Source: UBA1941 sp046329575 (GTDB lineage Bacteria > Bacteroidota > Bacteroidia > Chitinophagales > LD1). Taken from it: a stretch of 64,000 nt of DNA. Under the pieces are notes generated by a model, which saw only the letters and a list, made by a program, of their open reading frames with translations, had not been told where the DNA came from and ran no database searches. Positions 35,448 through 43,926 of the stretch are shown here, piece after piece (positions within the stretch are counted from its first letter, which is position 1; each line of letters begins with the position of its first letter). The translations under genes were made by a program, and so were the position numbers. The stretch lies in the NCBI GenBank assembly GCA_046329575.1, contig JAXLUJ010000012.1:1-64000 (forward strand), written 5' to 3'.

Positions 35448-35660
35448 ATGAAAAATATTTCTTTAAAAATCGGCCTCACCTGCATATCAATTTTGGCTGT
35501 GGCAGTTGCTTCAGCTCAAATTATTCCACCACCACCGCCACCACCGCCGCCGCCTCCAGGGGTGCCGTTGGACGGAGGGGTTCTATTGATGTTGGCCGGT
35601 TCATTAGGTTATGGTGCCTGGAAGAAATTCAAAGGCGAGCCTGAATCTGCAACCGTTTAA
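35448..35660 (+). CDS. Small secreted protein with polyproline tract and PID-CTERM-like sorting tail
   Basis: 70 aa from the ATG at 35448; an ATG at 35424 would add eight residues. Signal peptide 'MKNISLKIGLTCISILAVAV' ending SAQ, then eleven consecutive prolines, then 'GVPLDGGVLLMLAGSLGYGA' followed by WKKFK: a P-[IL]-DGG motif, a hydrophobic helix and a basic tail. This tripartite end resembles the PID-CTERM signals of Bacteroidota, thought to be processed by an exosortase-like enzyme. The start at 35448 fits the signal peptide best. Confidence 0.78.
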   Translation: MKNISLKIGLTCISILAVAVASAQIIPPPPPPPPPPPGVPLDGGVLLMLAGSLGYGAWKKFKGEPESATV

Positions 35661-35682
35661 TTCAAATTATTAACACATTTAT

Positions 35683-35712
35683 AAAGTGCGCCCTGAAAGC
35701 GCACTTTTTTTT
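35683..35712 (+). terminator. Intrinsic terminator
   Basis: A 9-bp stem AAAGTGCGC/GCGCACTTT (35683-35691 with 35699-35707) and T run closes the PID-CTERM-like gene. It ends only 5 nt before the ftsE ATG at 35718. Confidence 0.92.
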
Positions 35713-35717
35713 ATTCC

Positions 35718-36416
35718 ATGGAATCTCAGCCAGCACCCGTAATTCAGTTCAATCACGTAAACATTGATCAAAGCGGAGGCCCAATTCTTAATGATGTGAA
35801 CTTCGAGGTGAACGAAGGCGAATTCGTTTATCTGATTGGAAAAACCGGTACAGGGAAAAGCAGTCTCTTAAAAACGATGTACGCCGATGTGCCGCTTCAG
35901 GCAGGAGAGGCGTCGGTTTGCGGGTTTAAATTACATGAACTAAAACATGCTCAAATCCCGTATTTACGCCGGAAATTGGGGATCATATTTCAGGATTTTC
36001 AGTTGTTGTTCGATAGAACCGGTGAAGAAAATCTGGCGTTTGTGCTACGCGCTACCGGGTGGGAAAACAAAACCGAAATCCAAAATCGCATTGAGGAAGT
36101 ATTACATGAAGTGGGTATTGATGGGAAAGGCAAAAAAATGCCGCATCAGCTTTCCGGCGGTGAACAACAACGCCTGGTGATCGCACGCGCCCTACTTAAC
36201 AATCCGCCGGTAATCATAGCCGATGAGCCTACGGGCAATTTGGATCCTGAAACTTCAAATGAAATTATGAATCTATTGATTCGCATTAACCGATTGCATA
36301 ATACGGCCATTATCATGGCCACGCACAACTATCTGGTTATTGAAAAGTTTCCGGCCAAAATTTTCAACTGTATGAACGGAACGGTAGTTGTAGAAAAGGG
36401 AATATTACTGCGTTGA
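35718..36416 (+). CDS. ftsE: Cell-division ABC transporter ATP-binding protein FtsE
   Basis: 232 aa. Walker A 'GKTGTGKSSLLK', Q-loop 'GIIFQDFQLL', signature 'LSGGEQQRLVIARAL', Walker B 'VIIADEPTGNLD', H-switch 'ATHN'. The FtsE/LolD/MacB class is clear, and the overall sequence fits FtsE, which works with FtsX to activate peptidoglycan hydrolysis at the septum. No ftsX is adjacent; the next gene is convergent and starts one base after the stop, so ftsX must be elsewhere. Confidence 0.85.
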   Translation: MESQPAPVIQFNHVNIDQSGGPILNDVNFEVNEGEFVYLIGKTGTGKSSLLKTMYADVPLQAGEASVCGFKLHELKHAQIPYLRRKLGIIFQDFQLLFDRTGEENLAFVLRATGWENKTEIQNRIEEVLHEVGIDGKGKKMPHQLSGGEQQRLVIARALLNNPPVIIADEPTGNLDPETSNEIMNLLIRINRLHNTAIIMATHNYLVIEKFPAKIFNCMNGTVVVEKGILLR

Positions 36417-36755
36417 TCAGATGATTTTTTCAAGCAGGTGCAGCGCCATTTTTTCAAATTGCTGATGCTGGTGTTCGGTATCGAAAATGGCTTCCAGATC
36501 ACGGCGCACGGCTTGTTCAAGGTCCGCATTCCCTAAATACTTTTTTCGGAAAAAAGACAAAATTTCCATGCTTTTTCCTTCTGAATGTTGTTTGATCATT
36601 CGATCAAACCGAAGTACATCATCAATTCCAGTACGGGCCCTAACAAATGCAATTTCCTCATCGCTAAGTTTTCGGTCTAGTTCGGCAACGTAAACCAACG
36701 CGTAGGCCAAAAACTCTTTATATGTCCACTCAGTATAGGCAATTTCATTTTCCAT
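36417..36755 (-). CDS. Small acidic helical protein of unknown function
   Basis: 112 aa, no signal or membrane segment, entirely helical by composition. 'YKEFLAYALVYVAELDRKLSDEEIAFV' is vaguely like the first two helices of TerB-type or EF-hand-like folds, but without a clear motif. Convergent with ftsE, stop codons adjacent. A -7-like TAAGTTTG is present on the minus strand at 36768-36761 with no -33 partner. Not assigned. Confidence 0.65.
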   Translation of the reverse strand: MENEIAYTEWTYKEFLAYALVYVAELDRKLSDEEIAFVRARTGIDDVLRFDRMIKQHSEGKSMEILSFFRKKYLGNADLEQAVRRDLEAIFDTEHQHQQFEKMALHLLEKII

Positions 36756-36836
36756 ATTGCCAAACTTAGTGAATTCTATATAGGTTAAATAGATAATTAA
36801 ATGGTTAAACCTACTTTTGGAAAATTATTACCAAAT

Positions 36837-37154
36837 ATGGACTTCAAGCGATTCTTTATAACTGTTACACTTTTCATGGGAGTGGCTCTTTCAGGAGCGT
36901 ACGCTCAGGAGATCGTAAAACCGAAGCCCAAACCAAAACCAAAGCAGGAGGTTAAAGTAGTGCCGCCGGCATCTAAGATGACCCGCACAGAAGAATTGCG
37001 CGTTCAACGCGAAAAAAGGGCTTTGTTTCAGCAAGAGCGGGCTGCCCGCAGCGATGGTCACATCAGCCAGGAAGAACGTAGCCAGCTCAGGCGAAGCCGA
37101 AATAAGATGAATGGCCATTACCAGCACACCCTGCGGTCGGCAGGAAGAAGGTAA
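36837..37154 (+). CDS. Small secreted basic protein with Lys-Pro repeat
   Basis: 105 aa from the ATG at 36837 (an upstream ATG at 36801 would place 12 residues before the signal peptide). Signal peptide 'MDFKRFFITVTLFMGVALSG' ending AYAQ, then a KPKPKPKPK tract, then a charged helical tail rich in Arg and Glu ('EELRVQREKRALFQQERAAR'). The Lys-Pro tract could act as an extended spacer in the periplasm. No known family recognised. Confidence 0.68.
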   Translation: MDFKRFFITVTLFMGVALSGAYAQEIVKPKPKPKPKQEVKVVPPASKMTRTEELRVQREKRALFQQERAARSDGHISQEERSQLRRSRNKMNGHYQHTLRSAGRR

Positions 37155-37182
37155 AAAAAAAGCCGGTCAAACGACCGGCTTT
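37153..37182 (-). terminator. Terminator between convergent genes
   Basis: An AGCCGGTC/GACCGGCT stem (37161-37168 with 37173-37180). A run of eight A on the plus strand gives a strong U tract for the rplT transcript on the minus strand; in the plus direction the tail is weaker (TTTAAATATT). Confidence 0.88.
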
Positions 37183-37202
37183 AAATATTCTGTTTAGAAC
37201 CA

Positions 37203-37550
37203 CTATTTTTTCACCTTAGCTACAATTGCTGAAAAAGCAGCGGCATCGTTTAAGGCCAGATCTGCCAAAACTTTACGGTTCAAATCGATACCGGCTTTGA
37301 TAAGGCCAGCCATAAACTGTGAATAACTCATACCCTCGGCGCGAACGGCTGCATTGATACGAGCAATCCACAAACTGCGGTAATTGCGCTTTTTCTGTTT
37401 ACGGCCAATGTAGGCATAAACTCCGGCTTTATCAACGGCGTTCTTAGCAACTGTGTACACATTGCTGCGGTTAAGGAAATATCCTTTCGCCTTTTTGAGA
37501 ACTTTTTTTCTGCGCTGACGACTGGCTACTGAATTGACTGAACGAGGCAT
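37203..37550 (-). CDS. rplT: 50S ribosomal protein L20
   Basis: 115 aa, standard length. 'MPRSVNSVASRQRRKKVLKK', 'KGYFLNRSNVYTVAKNAV' and 'YIGRKQKKRNYRSLWIARIN' are L20 signatures. It binds 23S rRNA early in large-subunit assembly. It is the second gene of an rpmI-rplT operon (26-nt gap). Confidence 0.97.
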   Translation of the reverse strand: MPRSVNSVASRQRRKKVLKKAKGYFLNRSNVYTVAKNAVDKAGVYAYIGRKQKKRNYRSLWIARINAAVRAEGMSYSQFMAGLIKAGIDLNRKVLADLALNDAAAFSAIVAKVKK

Positions 37551-37576
37551 TTTATATCTTTTATGCTATTGAACAA

Positions 37577-37768
37577 TTAGGCTAACAATAATTTGATGCG
37601 TTTTTCATCAGAAGGATGAACTGTAGTGTCCTTGCTGAGATCTTTCTTTCTGCCCTTAGCCTTACGGCCCAATAAGTGGCGGTGGAAAGCCTTTGAACGC
37701 TTAATTTTTCCCGATCCGGTCGTCTTGAAACGCTTCTTCGCACCGGAATTTGACTTCATCTTTGGCAT
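37577..37768 (-). CDS. rpmI: 50S ribosomal protein L35
   Basis: 63 aa. 'MPKMKSNSGAKKRFKTTGSG' and 'HLLGRKAKGRKKDLSKDTTV' are L35 signatures. Usually infC (IF3) lies directly upstream; here the upstream gene is an unrelated divergent one, and rpmI has its own promoter (37791-37821). Confidence 0.97.
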   Translation of the reverse strand: MPKMKSNSGAKKRFKTTGSGKIKRSKAFHRHLLGRKAKGRKKDLSKDTTVHPSDEKRIKLLLA

Positions 37769-37790
37769 TGCCTTTATTTTTTTGGGACTG

Positions 37791-37821
37791 CAAATATAGC
37801 CTTTCTCCCGAAATATCCAAA
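37791..37821 (-). promoter_or_regulatory. rpmI-rplT promoter
   Basis: On the minus strand TTTG (37821-37818), exactly 19 nt, and TATATTTG (37798-37791): a perfect match to the Bacteroidota consensus. The expected leader before the rpmI ATG is only about 15-18 nt, too short for a long L20-binding autoregulatory structure. Confidence 0.88.
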
Positions 37822-37904
37822 AGCTTTATCAAAGCCGGATTTGATCCATAAATGCCATCCCTTAGCTGGCATAAATTTTTATAATATGTTCAAAAACACA
37901 CGTT

Positions 37905-38177
37905 ATGGCTAAATATTCAAAAAGGGCTGGTGAAAAGGTTGAAAAAAGTATGCACGAAAAGAAGGAAGGCAAGCTCAAAAGCGGAGGTTCCGGTAAAAAA
38001 GTGACCAATCCGAAACAGGCCATCGCCATTGGCTTGTCGGAAGCCCGGCAAGAGGGGGCTAAAGTTCCAAAGAAAAAGGCTGCATCAAAAAAATCTGCGG
38101 CCTCTTCAACAAAAAAGACGCCCCGATCTTCTTCCAAAAAATCAGCTTCAAAGGCGCGTAGCAGCAGCAAAAAGTGA
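37905..38177 (+). CDS. DUF6496-like basic protein with histone-H1-like tail
   Basis: 90 aa, strongly basic. The N-terminal half has 'GKKVTNPKQAIAIGLSEARQ' followed by EGAKVP, typical of DUF6496; the C-terminal half is Lys/Ser/Ala only ('KKKAASKKSAASSTKK'), as in H1-like DNA-binding tails. A DNA-associated structural role is plausible but unproven. Divergent from rpmI; followed 2 nt later by the end of a convergent permease gene. Confidence 0.8.
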   Translation: MAKYSKRAGEKVEKSMHEKKEGKLKSGGSGKKVTNPKQAIAIGLSEARQEGAKVPKKKAASKKSAASSTKKTPRSSSKKSASKARSSSKK

Positions 38178-38179
38178 GG

Positions 38180-39628
38180 TCAATTTAAACTGTTCTTTCG
38201 CCTCCAGTAAAGATAGACCGGGATGCCGGCAATCACCAGAACTAAACCGGGAAGAGCGTGCCACGGCTTCGTATAGATCAAATTTACACAGAATGCCCCT
38301 GCCATTAAAATATAAATTGCCGGTACTAGTGGAAAACCGAATGCGCGATAGGGACGGAAGGTTTCCGGCTGGGTTTTACGAAGAATGAAAATACCGTAAA
38401 TCGTAAAAATGTAGAATAACATTACGGCAAACATTACATAGTCGAGCAGATCGTTATATCGCCCCGACAAGCAAAGCAAAGCGCTCCAAATAAATTGAAT
38501 CCATAAAGCGAAACCGGGCACGCCAAATCGATTGTTGAACTTCATTTTTTCAAAGAACAGTCCATCAACTGCCATGGCCTGATAAACCCTTACACTTGAG
38601 AGAATGATTCCGTTATTGCAACTGAATGTAGATATCATAATCAGCACTGCCATAATCATAGTTGCCGGTGCGCCAAAAATCATGGTAGCCGCAGCCGTAC
38701 CAACGCGGTCGTGGGCGGCAAACTGAATACCTTGATTGGTAATCGTACCGGCCTGCGCATCTCCATAAAACGGCAATAGCTTCAGGTAGGCCACATTTGC
38801 CAAAAAATAGAGCACGGTTACAATGGATGTACCGATTACCAAACTAAGCGGAATATTCCTTTTGGGATTTTCAATATCGCCGGAAATGAAAGTGACGTTG
38901 TTCCAGGCATCACTTGAAAACAAAGATCCTACTAAGGCGGCGCCTACCAGCGTTGCAAATACAAAAGGTGTGGGGGAGAAAGCGATCCAGCTTGTACCGG
39001 ATTGCTGCAATGGATGGGCCTCCCAAACCCTTTGCATATTCTGTTGCCAGGTACTTTCATTTCCGAAGAACAGAATGCCCAGAATAATAATTCCAAACAG
39101 CGCAAAAATTTTGGCCGACGAAAAAATTCGCACAATCCATTTCCCATATTGAATTCCTCTGCTGTTTATTACAGTTAATACCAGTATGGAAAAAATTCCT
39201 ACCAATTGCGCGGCAGATAATTGAAATCCGCCCCAATTCAACAGGATATTATTCTCGCTAAAGGGTTCGTACAAAACGCCGGCAAATTTGGCAAATGCAA
39301 CGCCTACTGCTGCAATGGTGCCGCTTTGCACGATCAGAAACAAACTCCAGCCATATAAAAATCCTATCAGCGGGTTGTAAGCTTCTTTCAGGTAAACATA
39401 TTGTCCACCGGCTTTGGGGAACATGCCTGCCAGTTCGCCATAGCTCAACGCTGCAAAAACAGTCATTAATCCTGAAATCAGCCACAATAGCAACAGCCAG
39501 CCCGCGCTACCCACTGTTCGAGCCATATCAGCACTAACGATGAATATGCCTGAGCCGATCATGGAACCGGAAACGATCAGAATCGCATCCAGAAGTTTTA
39601 ATGAAGGCCCTGTGGAACTACTTTTCAA
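38180..39628 (-). CDS. APC-family amino acid permease
   Basis: 482 aa with about 12 transmembrane helices. The substrate-binding 'GSMIGSGIF' in helix 1, 'SYGELAGMFPKAGGQYVYLK' after helix 2, and 'SGDIENPKRNIP' in the helix 6-7 loop are APC signatures of the LAT/serine-threonine-exchanger-like branch. The specific amino acid cannot be read. It overlaps the end of the upstream permease gene by 11 nt, so the two are probably one operon. Confidence 0.9.
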   Translation of the reverse strand: MKSSSTGPSLKLLDAILIVSGSMIGSGIFIVSADMARTVGSAGWLLLLWLISGLMTVFAALSYGELAGMFPKAGGQYVYLKEAYNPLIGFLYGWSLFLIVQSGTIAAVGVAFAKFAGVLYEPFSENNILLNWGGFQLSAAQLVGIFSILVLTVINSRGIQYGKWIVRIFSSAKIFALFGIIILGILFFGNESTWQQNMQRVWEAHPLQQSGTSWIAFSPTPFVFATLVGAALVGSLFSSDAWNNVTFISGDIENPKRNIPLSLVIGTSIVTVLYFLANVAYLKLLPFYGDAQAGTITNQGIQFAAHDRVGTAAATMIFGAPATMIMAVLIMISTFSCNNGIILSSVRVYQAMAVDGLFFEKMKFNNRFGVPGFALWIQFIWSALLCLSGRYNDLLDYVMFAVMLFYIFTIYGIFILRKTQPETFRPYRAFGFPLVPAIYILMAGAFCVNLIYTKPWHALPGLVLVIAGIPVYLYWRRKNSLN

Positions 39629-41132
39629 CGTTGGCGTTCTTCATTCCATAGAAATAAAATATGACCATGCCGATGGCCATCCACACCAACAGGCGGATCC
39701 AGGTATCGAGAGGCAGGAATACCATCATGAACAAGCAGGTTAGTACGCCCAGAATAGGAACCACCGGAACGAAAGGTGTTTTAAAAGCCCGTGGTGCATC
39801 AGGCATTCTTTTGCGCAACACGATAACGCCCAGGCATACCAGTATAAACGCGAAAAGGGTTCCGATGCTGGTCATTTCACCAACAACGCTTCCCGGAATG
39901 AATGCTGCGAATAAACTAACGAATAACGCCATTAGCAGGTTAGATTTATAAGGTGTATGAAACGTAGGATGAACATCGGAGAACAATTTCGGCAACAGTC
40001 CGTCTTTGCTCATGCTGAAGAACACTCGCGACTGCCCCAGTAACATCACCAGAATTACGGAAGAATAACCTGCAAGAATGGCTACGATAATCGCTTGCTT
40101 CATCCATGCGTATGGTGTATGGCTTAATGCTGTAGCCACCGGTGCGAGGCGGTCAGTAGGATCGGCTTTAAATTCAGTATAGTGAGCCAAACCGGTCATT
40201 ACATGTGCGAATAAAATATACAGAACGGTACAGATGGCCAGTGATACCAAAATACCAATAGGCATATCACGTCCGGGATTTTTAGCTTCTTGAGCTGCGG
40301 TTGATACCGCATCGAAACCGATGTAGGCGAAAAAGACGATGGCTGCAGCACGCACAATACCGCTCCAACCATAATGGCCAAAATCGCCGGTATTGTCAGG
40401 AATGTATGGCGTATAGTTTTCAGCATGTGTAAAGCTCCAGCCCATTACTATAAATGCCAGAACTACTGCAATCTTCAGAATAACGATTAATGCATTCACC
40501 GTGGCCGATTCGTGAGTGCCTCTCATCAGGAGCAGCGACATTAGAACCACAATAAATACAGCCGGCAGGTTGCACACCCCATGAACCATAGTGGCATTAG
40601 CTATCAGTGGGTTGGCCATACCATTAATCATTTCGGGTATGGCTTCACCATTCAGGAGGTAAACATGTTCAAATGGCGTCATGAAGAACTGCCGGGGCAC
40701 TTGCCATCCCATTCCATGTAACAATTTAAACAGGTAACCCGACCAACTGCTGGCAACCGTGGCTGCACCCACGGCATATTCCAATACCAGATCCCATCCA
40801 ATTACCCAGGCAAGTAACGTGCCCATAGTGGCGTAAGTGTAAGTGTAGGCGCTTCCTGCTACGGGAATCATGCTAGAGAATTCGGCATAACACAAGCCCG
40901 CAAAAGCACAACCAATTGCCGCAATTACGAATGATATGGTGATTGCCGGGCCTGCATTTTCACCGGCAGCAACTCCGGTAATTGAAAACAACCCTGCTCC
41001 AATGATAGCACCAATTCCAAGTGCAATGAGGTGGTAGGCGCCGAGTGTTTTTTTAAGGGTGTGGCCTTCTCCGGTTAGAGAAGATTGTTCAATGATTTTG
41101 TGTAGGGGTTTCTTTGCAAAAAGATTGGCCAT
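39618..41132 (-). CDS. APC-family (cationic-amino-acid-transporter-like) permease
   Basis: 504 aa with 12-13 transmembrane helices. 'LGAYHLIALGIGAIIGAGLF' in helix 1, 'CYAEFSSMIPVAGSAYTYTY' in helices 2-3, and 'AAQEAKNPGRDMPIGI' are typical of the CAT/YfnA branch. It imports amino acids by proton symport. It is followed by a second APC permease with an 11-nt overlap, and glutamate dehydrogenase lies just upstream, suggesting an amino-acid-catabolism neighbourhood. Confidence 0.9.
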   Translation of the reverse strand: MANLFAKKPLHKIIEQSSLTGEGHTLKKTLGAYHLIALGIGAIIGAGLFSITGVAAGENAGPAITISFVIAAIGCAFAGLCYAEFSSMIPVAGSAYTYTYATMGTLLAWVIGWDLVLEYAVGAATVASSWSGYLFKLLHGMGWQVPRQFFMTPFEHVYLLNGEAIPEMINGMANPLIANATMVHGVCNLPAVFIVVLMSLLLMRGTHESATVNALIVILKIAVVLAFIVMGWSFTHAENYTPYIPDNTGDFGHYGWSGIVRAAAIVFFAYIGFDAVSTAAQEAKNPGRDMPIGILVSLAICTVLYILFAHVMTGLAHYTEFKADPTDRLAPVATALSHTPYAWMKQAIIVAILAGYSSVILVMLLGQSRVFFSMSKDGLLPKLFSDVHPTFHTPYKSNLLMALFVSLFAAFIPGSVVGEMTSIGTLFAFILVCLGVIVLRKRMPDAPRAFKTPFVPVVPILGVLTCLFMMVFLPLDTWIRLLVWMAIGMVIFYFYGMKNANVEK

Positions 41133-41202
41133 GCAACGGAGTTTATTGATAGGAAGGCAATATAGTTTTTTGACTTTAAAATTCAGGAATTGAAATTTTC
41201 CA

Positions 41203-41233
41203 TAAAAAGAAAAAGCCCCAAAGGGGCTTTTTC
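41203..41233 (-). terminator. Terminator of the glutamate dehydrogenase gene
   Basis: An AAAAGCCCC/GGGGCTTTT stem (41211-41219 with 41223-41231) is followed on the minus strand by CTTTTTATGG; it lies about 16 nt after the stop at 41249. Confidence 0.9.
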
Positions 41234-41248
41234 CAAAGTGTTCAAAAA

Positions 41249-42688
41249 CTATGGGAAGATGCCCATAGCGTAGTAACTTTCCTTGATTTTGTTTATCGAC
41301 AAGCCAAAGGCTGCAGTGCGCAGATCTTGAATTTTCTTGTGTTTTTTGTAGAATTCGCGAATGTCGTGATAAGAGTTGATCATCGTATCTTCCAATCCTG
41401 AATTCACCAAATCGATTTCATCGGCACCGTGGATCACGGTTTCAATTTGTTTTCTGGTGGCGCCGGTTTTGCTTAATTCTTCGATCAACTGAATCATATT
41501 TCGCTGACTCTTTTCCTCGAATCGTTTTTGCATGCGGCCGAAACGCACATGCGATAAATTTTTCAACCATTCAAAGTACGAAACCGTAACACCACCTGCA
41601 TTGATGTAGATATCCGGAATAACCATAATACCGCGCTTATTGAGGATTTGCGCGGCCGCAGGGGTAACCGGTCCGTTGGCAGCTTCGGCTATGATTCGTG
41701 CTTTAATCTTAGGCGCATTCAATTCGGTGATTTGCTTTTCCAGCGCTGCCGGAATCAGAATGTCGCACTCCATTTCCAATGCATCGCTGCTCTTTTTGAG
41801 GTTTTTTGATCCCGGGAAATTCAGCAAAGATTTCTTTTCCTGACGGTATTTAAACACGGCATTCGGATCGAGGCCCTTTTCATTGTAGATGGCACCTTCT
41901 GCTTCTGCAATGGCAATAACTTTAGCACCGTATTGTGTAATAATATTTGCCGTATGGAAACCCACGTTGCCAAGGCCTTGAATAATTACGCGCTTGCCTT
42001 CTAAACCGGTGGTAAGTCCCAGTTTCTTCATGTCATCGGCATAGCTGGTTACCTGATTCAATGCATAAACCACTCCACGGCCGGTAGCTTCTGTACGACC
42101 TTTGATACCATTTTGCGATACCGGCTTTCCTGTTACACAGGCATAACCATCTACATCGCCCGGTTTCAGCGTCATGTAGGTATCCATAATGATGGCCATT
42201 TCCTTTTCGCCTGTACCGTAATCAGGGGCCGGAACGTCTAATCCGGGTCCAATGAAATTTTTCTTAACGAGTTCGGAAGTATATCGCCGTGTAATGGCTT
42301 CAATTACCTCTGGCGGGGTGTTTCGAGGCGAAATCTTAATACCGCCTTTTGCACCGCCAAAAGGTACGTCAACTATGGCGCATTTGTAGGTCATCAACGC
42401 CGCCAGAGCCATAACTTCATCCTGATCTACGTGCATGGAGTAACGGATGCCACCTTTGGTAGGCATTCGGTGATGCGAATGCTGAACGCGATAGGCTTCA
42501 ATAACTTTAATTTCGTTGCCGAACTTCACCGGAAAGTTCATTTTGTAGATCGAATTGCATGCTTTAATTTGTTCCAGCAGGCCGCTTGGCGCTCCGGTGA
42601 ACGGCGCTGCCATATCGAAATAATGGGAAACCGATTGAGAAAAACTGAGGTCCTTCAGGTCAACTTTTGCTGCTTTCTTTTCAGCCAT
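41249..42688 (-). CDS. Glutamate dehydrogenase (Glu/Leu/Phe/Val dehydrogenase family)
   Basis: 479 aa. 'MPTKGGIRYSMHVDQDEVMA' and 'VDVPFGGAKGGI' contain the substrate-binding and catalytic lysines; 'IQGLGNVGFHTANIITQYGA' is the dinucleotide-binding motif. It oxidatively deaminates glutamate to 2-oxoglutarate (or the reverse) in the cytoplasm. The length is above the roughly 420 aa of many GDHs because of a C-terminal extension of about 40-50 residues. Monocistronic with its own terminator. Confidence 0.93.
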   Translation of the reverse strand: MAEKKAAKVDLKDLSFSQSVSHYFDMAAPFTGAPSGLLEQIKACNSIYKMNFPVKFGNEIKVIEAYRVQHSHHRMPTKGGIRYSMHVDQDEVMALAALMTYKCAIVDVPFGGAKGGIKISPRNTPPEVIEAITRRYTSELVKKNFIGPGLDVPAPDYGTGEKEMAIIMDTYMTLKPGDVDGYACVTGKPVSQNGIKGRTEATGRGVVYALNQVTSYADDMKKLGLTTGLEGKRVIIQGLGNVGFHTANIITQYGAKVIAIAEAEGAIYNEKGLDPNAVFKYRQEKKSLLNFPGSKNLKKSSDALEMECDILIPAALEKQITELNAPKIKARIIAEAANGPVTPAAAQILNKRGIMVIPDIYINAGGVTVSYFEWLKNLSHVRFGRMQKRFEEKSQRNMIQLIEELSKTGATRKQIETVIHGADEIDLVNSGLEDTMINSYHDIREFYKKHKKIQDLRTAAFGLSINKIKESYYAMGIFP

Positions 42689-42834
42689 GTTATTTTTTTT
42701 AATGAAGAAATTTTACTGTTCAATGATTTTTTGGGAAATCGAATGAAGAAAGATTTTTCGGAATTGCAAATCAAGGGATAGGCGGTAACTTGTGCATATT
42801 CCGTACCATTGCACCTGAGCAACCATAACTATTA

Positions 42835-43857
42835 GTGAAAATGATGATATCTGAAAATGTTTCTTTACTGCCTTACAATACCTTTCACATCGATGCTACA
42901 GCCAGGTATTTTACAGAGGTAGATTCACTGGAAACTTTGAAGGAATTACAAGCGCAGCACGTTTTCAAAAATCAAAAAAGATTGATTTTGGGCGGTGGCA
43001 GCAATATACTGCTGACCAAAGATTTTGACGGACTGGTGATTAAAATCAGCATTCCCGGAATTACATTATTGCGTGAAGATTCCCATTTCTGGTACGTTAG
43101 AGCATCGGCAGGTGAACGTTGGCATCAGTTTGTGATGCATTGCGTGGCCAATGAATATGCGGGCGTAGAGAACATGTCGCTCATTCCGGGTCAAATTGGC
43201 GCTTCGCCCATTCAGAACATTGGCGCTTATGGCGTTGAGTTAAAAGACGTATGCACGCACGTTGAGGCACTTCATGTGCAAACCGGAGCAATGCAGATCT
43301 TTTCAAATGAAGAATGCGGTTTTGGCTATCGCGACAGCATTTTTAAGCAAAAGGAAAAGGACAATTGGATTATCACTGCTGTTCATTTCCGATTGCATAA
43401 AGTTCCCAGATTCCATGTAAACTATGGCGATATTAAAGCTACTTTGGAGGAAATGCGTGTTACTGAACTCTCCATAAAAGCTGTTAGTGATGCCGTTATC
43501 CGGATTCGTTCTTCCAAACTTCCCGATCCGGTTCAATTAGGAAATGCAGGAAGTTTCTTTAAAAATCCGGTAGTGCCCAAATCAATGGCCGATGAACTTT
43601 TACTTCGCTATCCGATAATGCCTCATTTTCCCCAAAATGATGGCAATGTGAAGATTCCGGCAGGATGGCTCATTGAGCAATGTGGTTGGAAGGGGAAAAG
43701 AATAGGTCAAACAGGTGCCCACGCCAATCAGGCTTTAGTATTGGTAAACTACGGGGGCGCTACCGGCAACGAAGTGTATGAACTCGCCATGACCATTGTG
43801 CAATCGGTTGAAGCTAAATTCGGTATTTCCATCACTCCTGAAGTAAACCTGATTTGA
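42835..43857 (+). CDS. murB: UDP-N-acetylenolpyruvoylglucosamine reductase
   Basis: 340 aa. The FAD-binding segment 'LILGGGSNILLT', 'IPGQIGASPIQNIGAYGVEL', 'CGFGYRDSIFK' (type I MurB insertion) and the catalytic serine in 'LGNAGSFFKNPVV' are all present. It reduces UDP-GlcNAc-enolpyruvate to UDP-MurNAc, the second committed step of peptidoglycan synthesis. Start at the ATG at 42835; a Met three codons in is an alternative. Confidence 0.96.
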   Translation: MKMMISENVSLLPYNTFHIDATARYFTEVDSLETLKELQAQHVFKNQKRLILGGGSNILLTKDFDGLVIKISIPGITLLREDSHFWYVRASAGERWHQFVMHCVANEYAGVENMSLIPGQIGASPIQNIGAYGVELKDVCTHVEALHVQTGAMQIFSNEECGFGYRDSIFKQKEKDNWIITAVHFRLHKVPRFHVNYGDIKATLEEMRVTELSIKAVSDAVIRIRSSKLPDPVQLGNAGSFFKNPVVPKSMADELLLRYPIMPHFPQNDGNVKIPAGWLIEQCGWKGKRIGQTGAHANQALVLVNYGGATGNEVYELAMTIVQSVEAKFGISITPEVNLI

Positions 43858-43926
43858 CCTGATAGGCATTGAGGTGATGGCATAGCTTTTATATCTACTC
43901 TGCTTTAACACTTTAAAGCAGAAACA

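Noticed and set aside
43900..43921. Stem-loop before the collagen-like gene as the murB terminator
   Set aside because: It lacks a T run and ends 5 nt before the next ATG; it may influence translation, but this cannot be shown.
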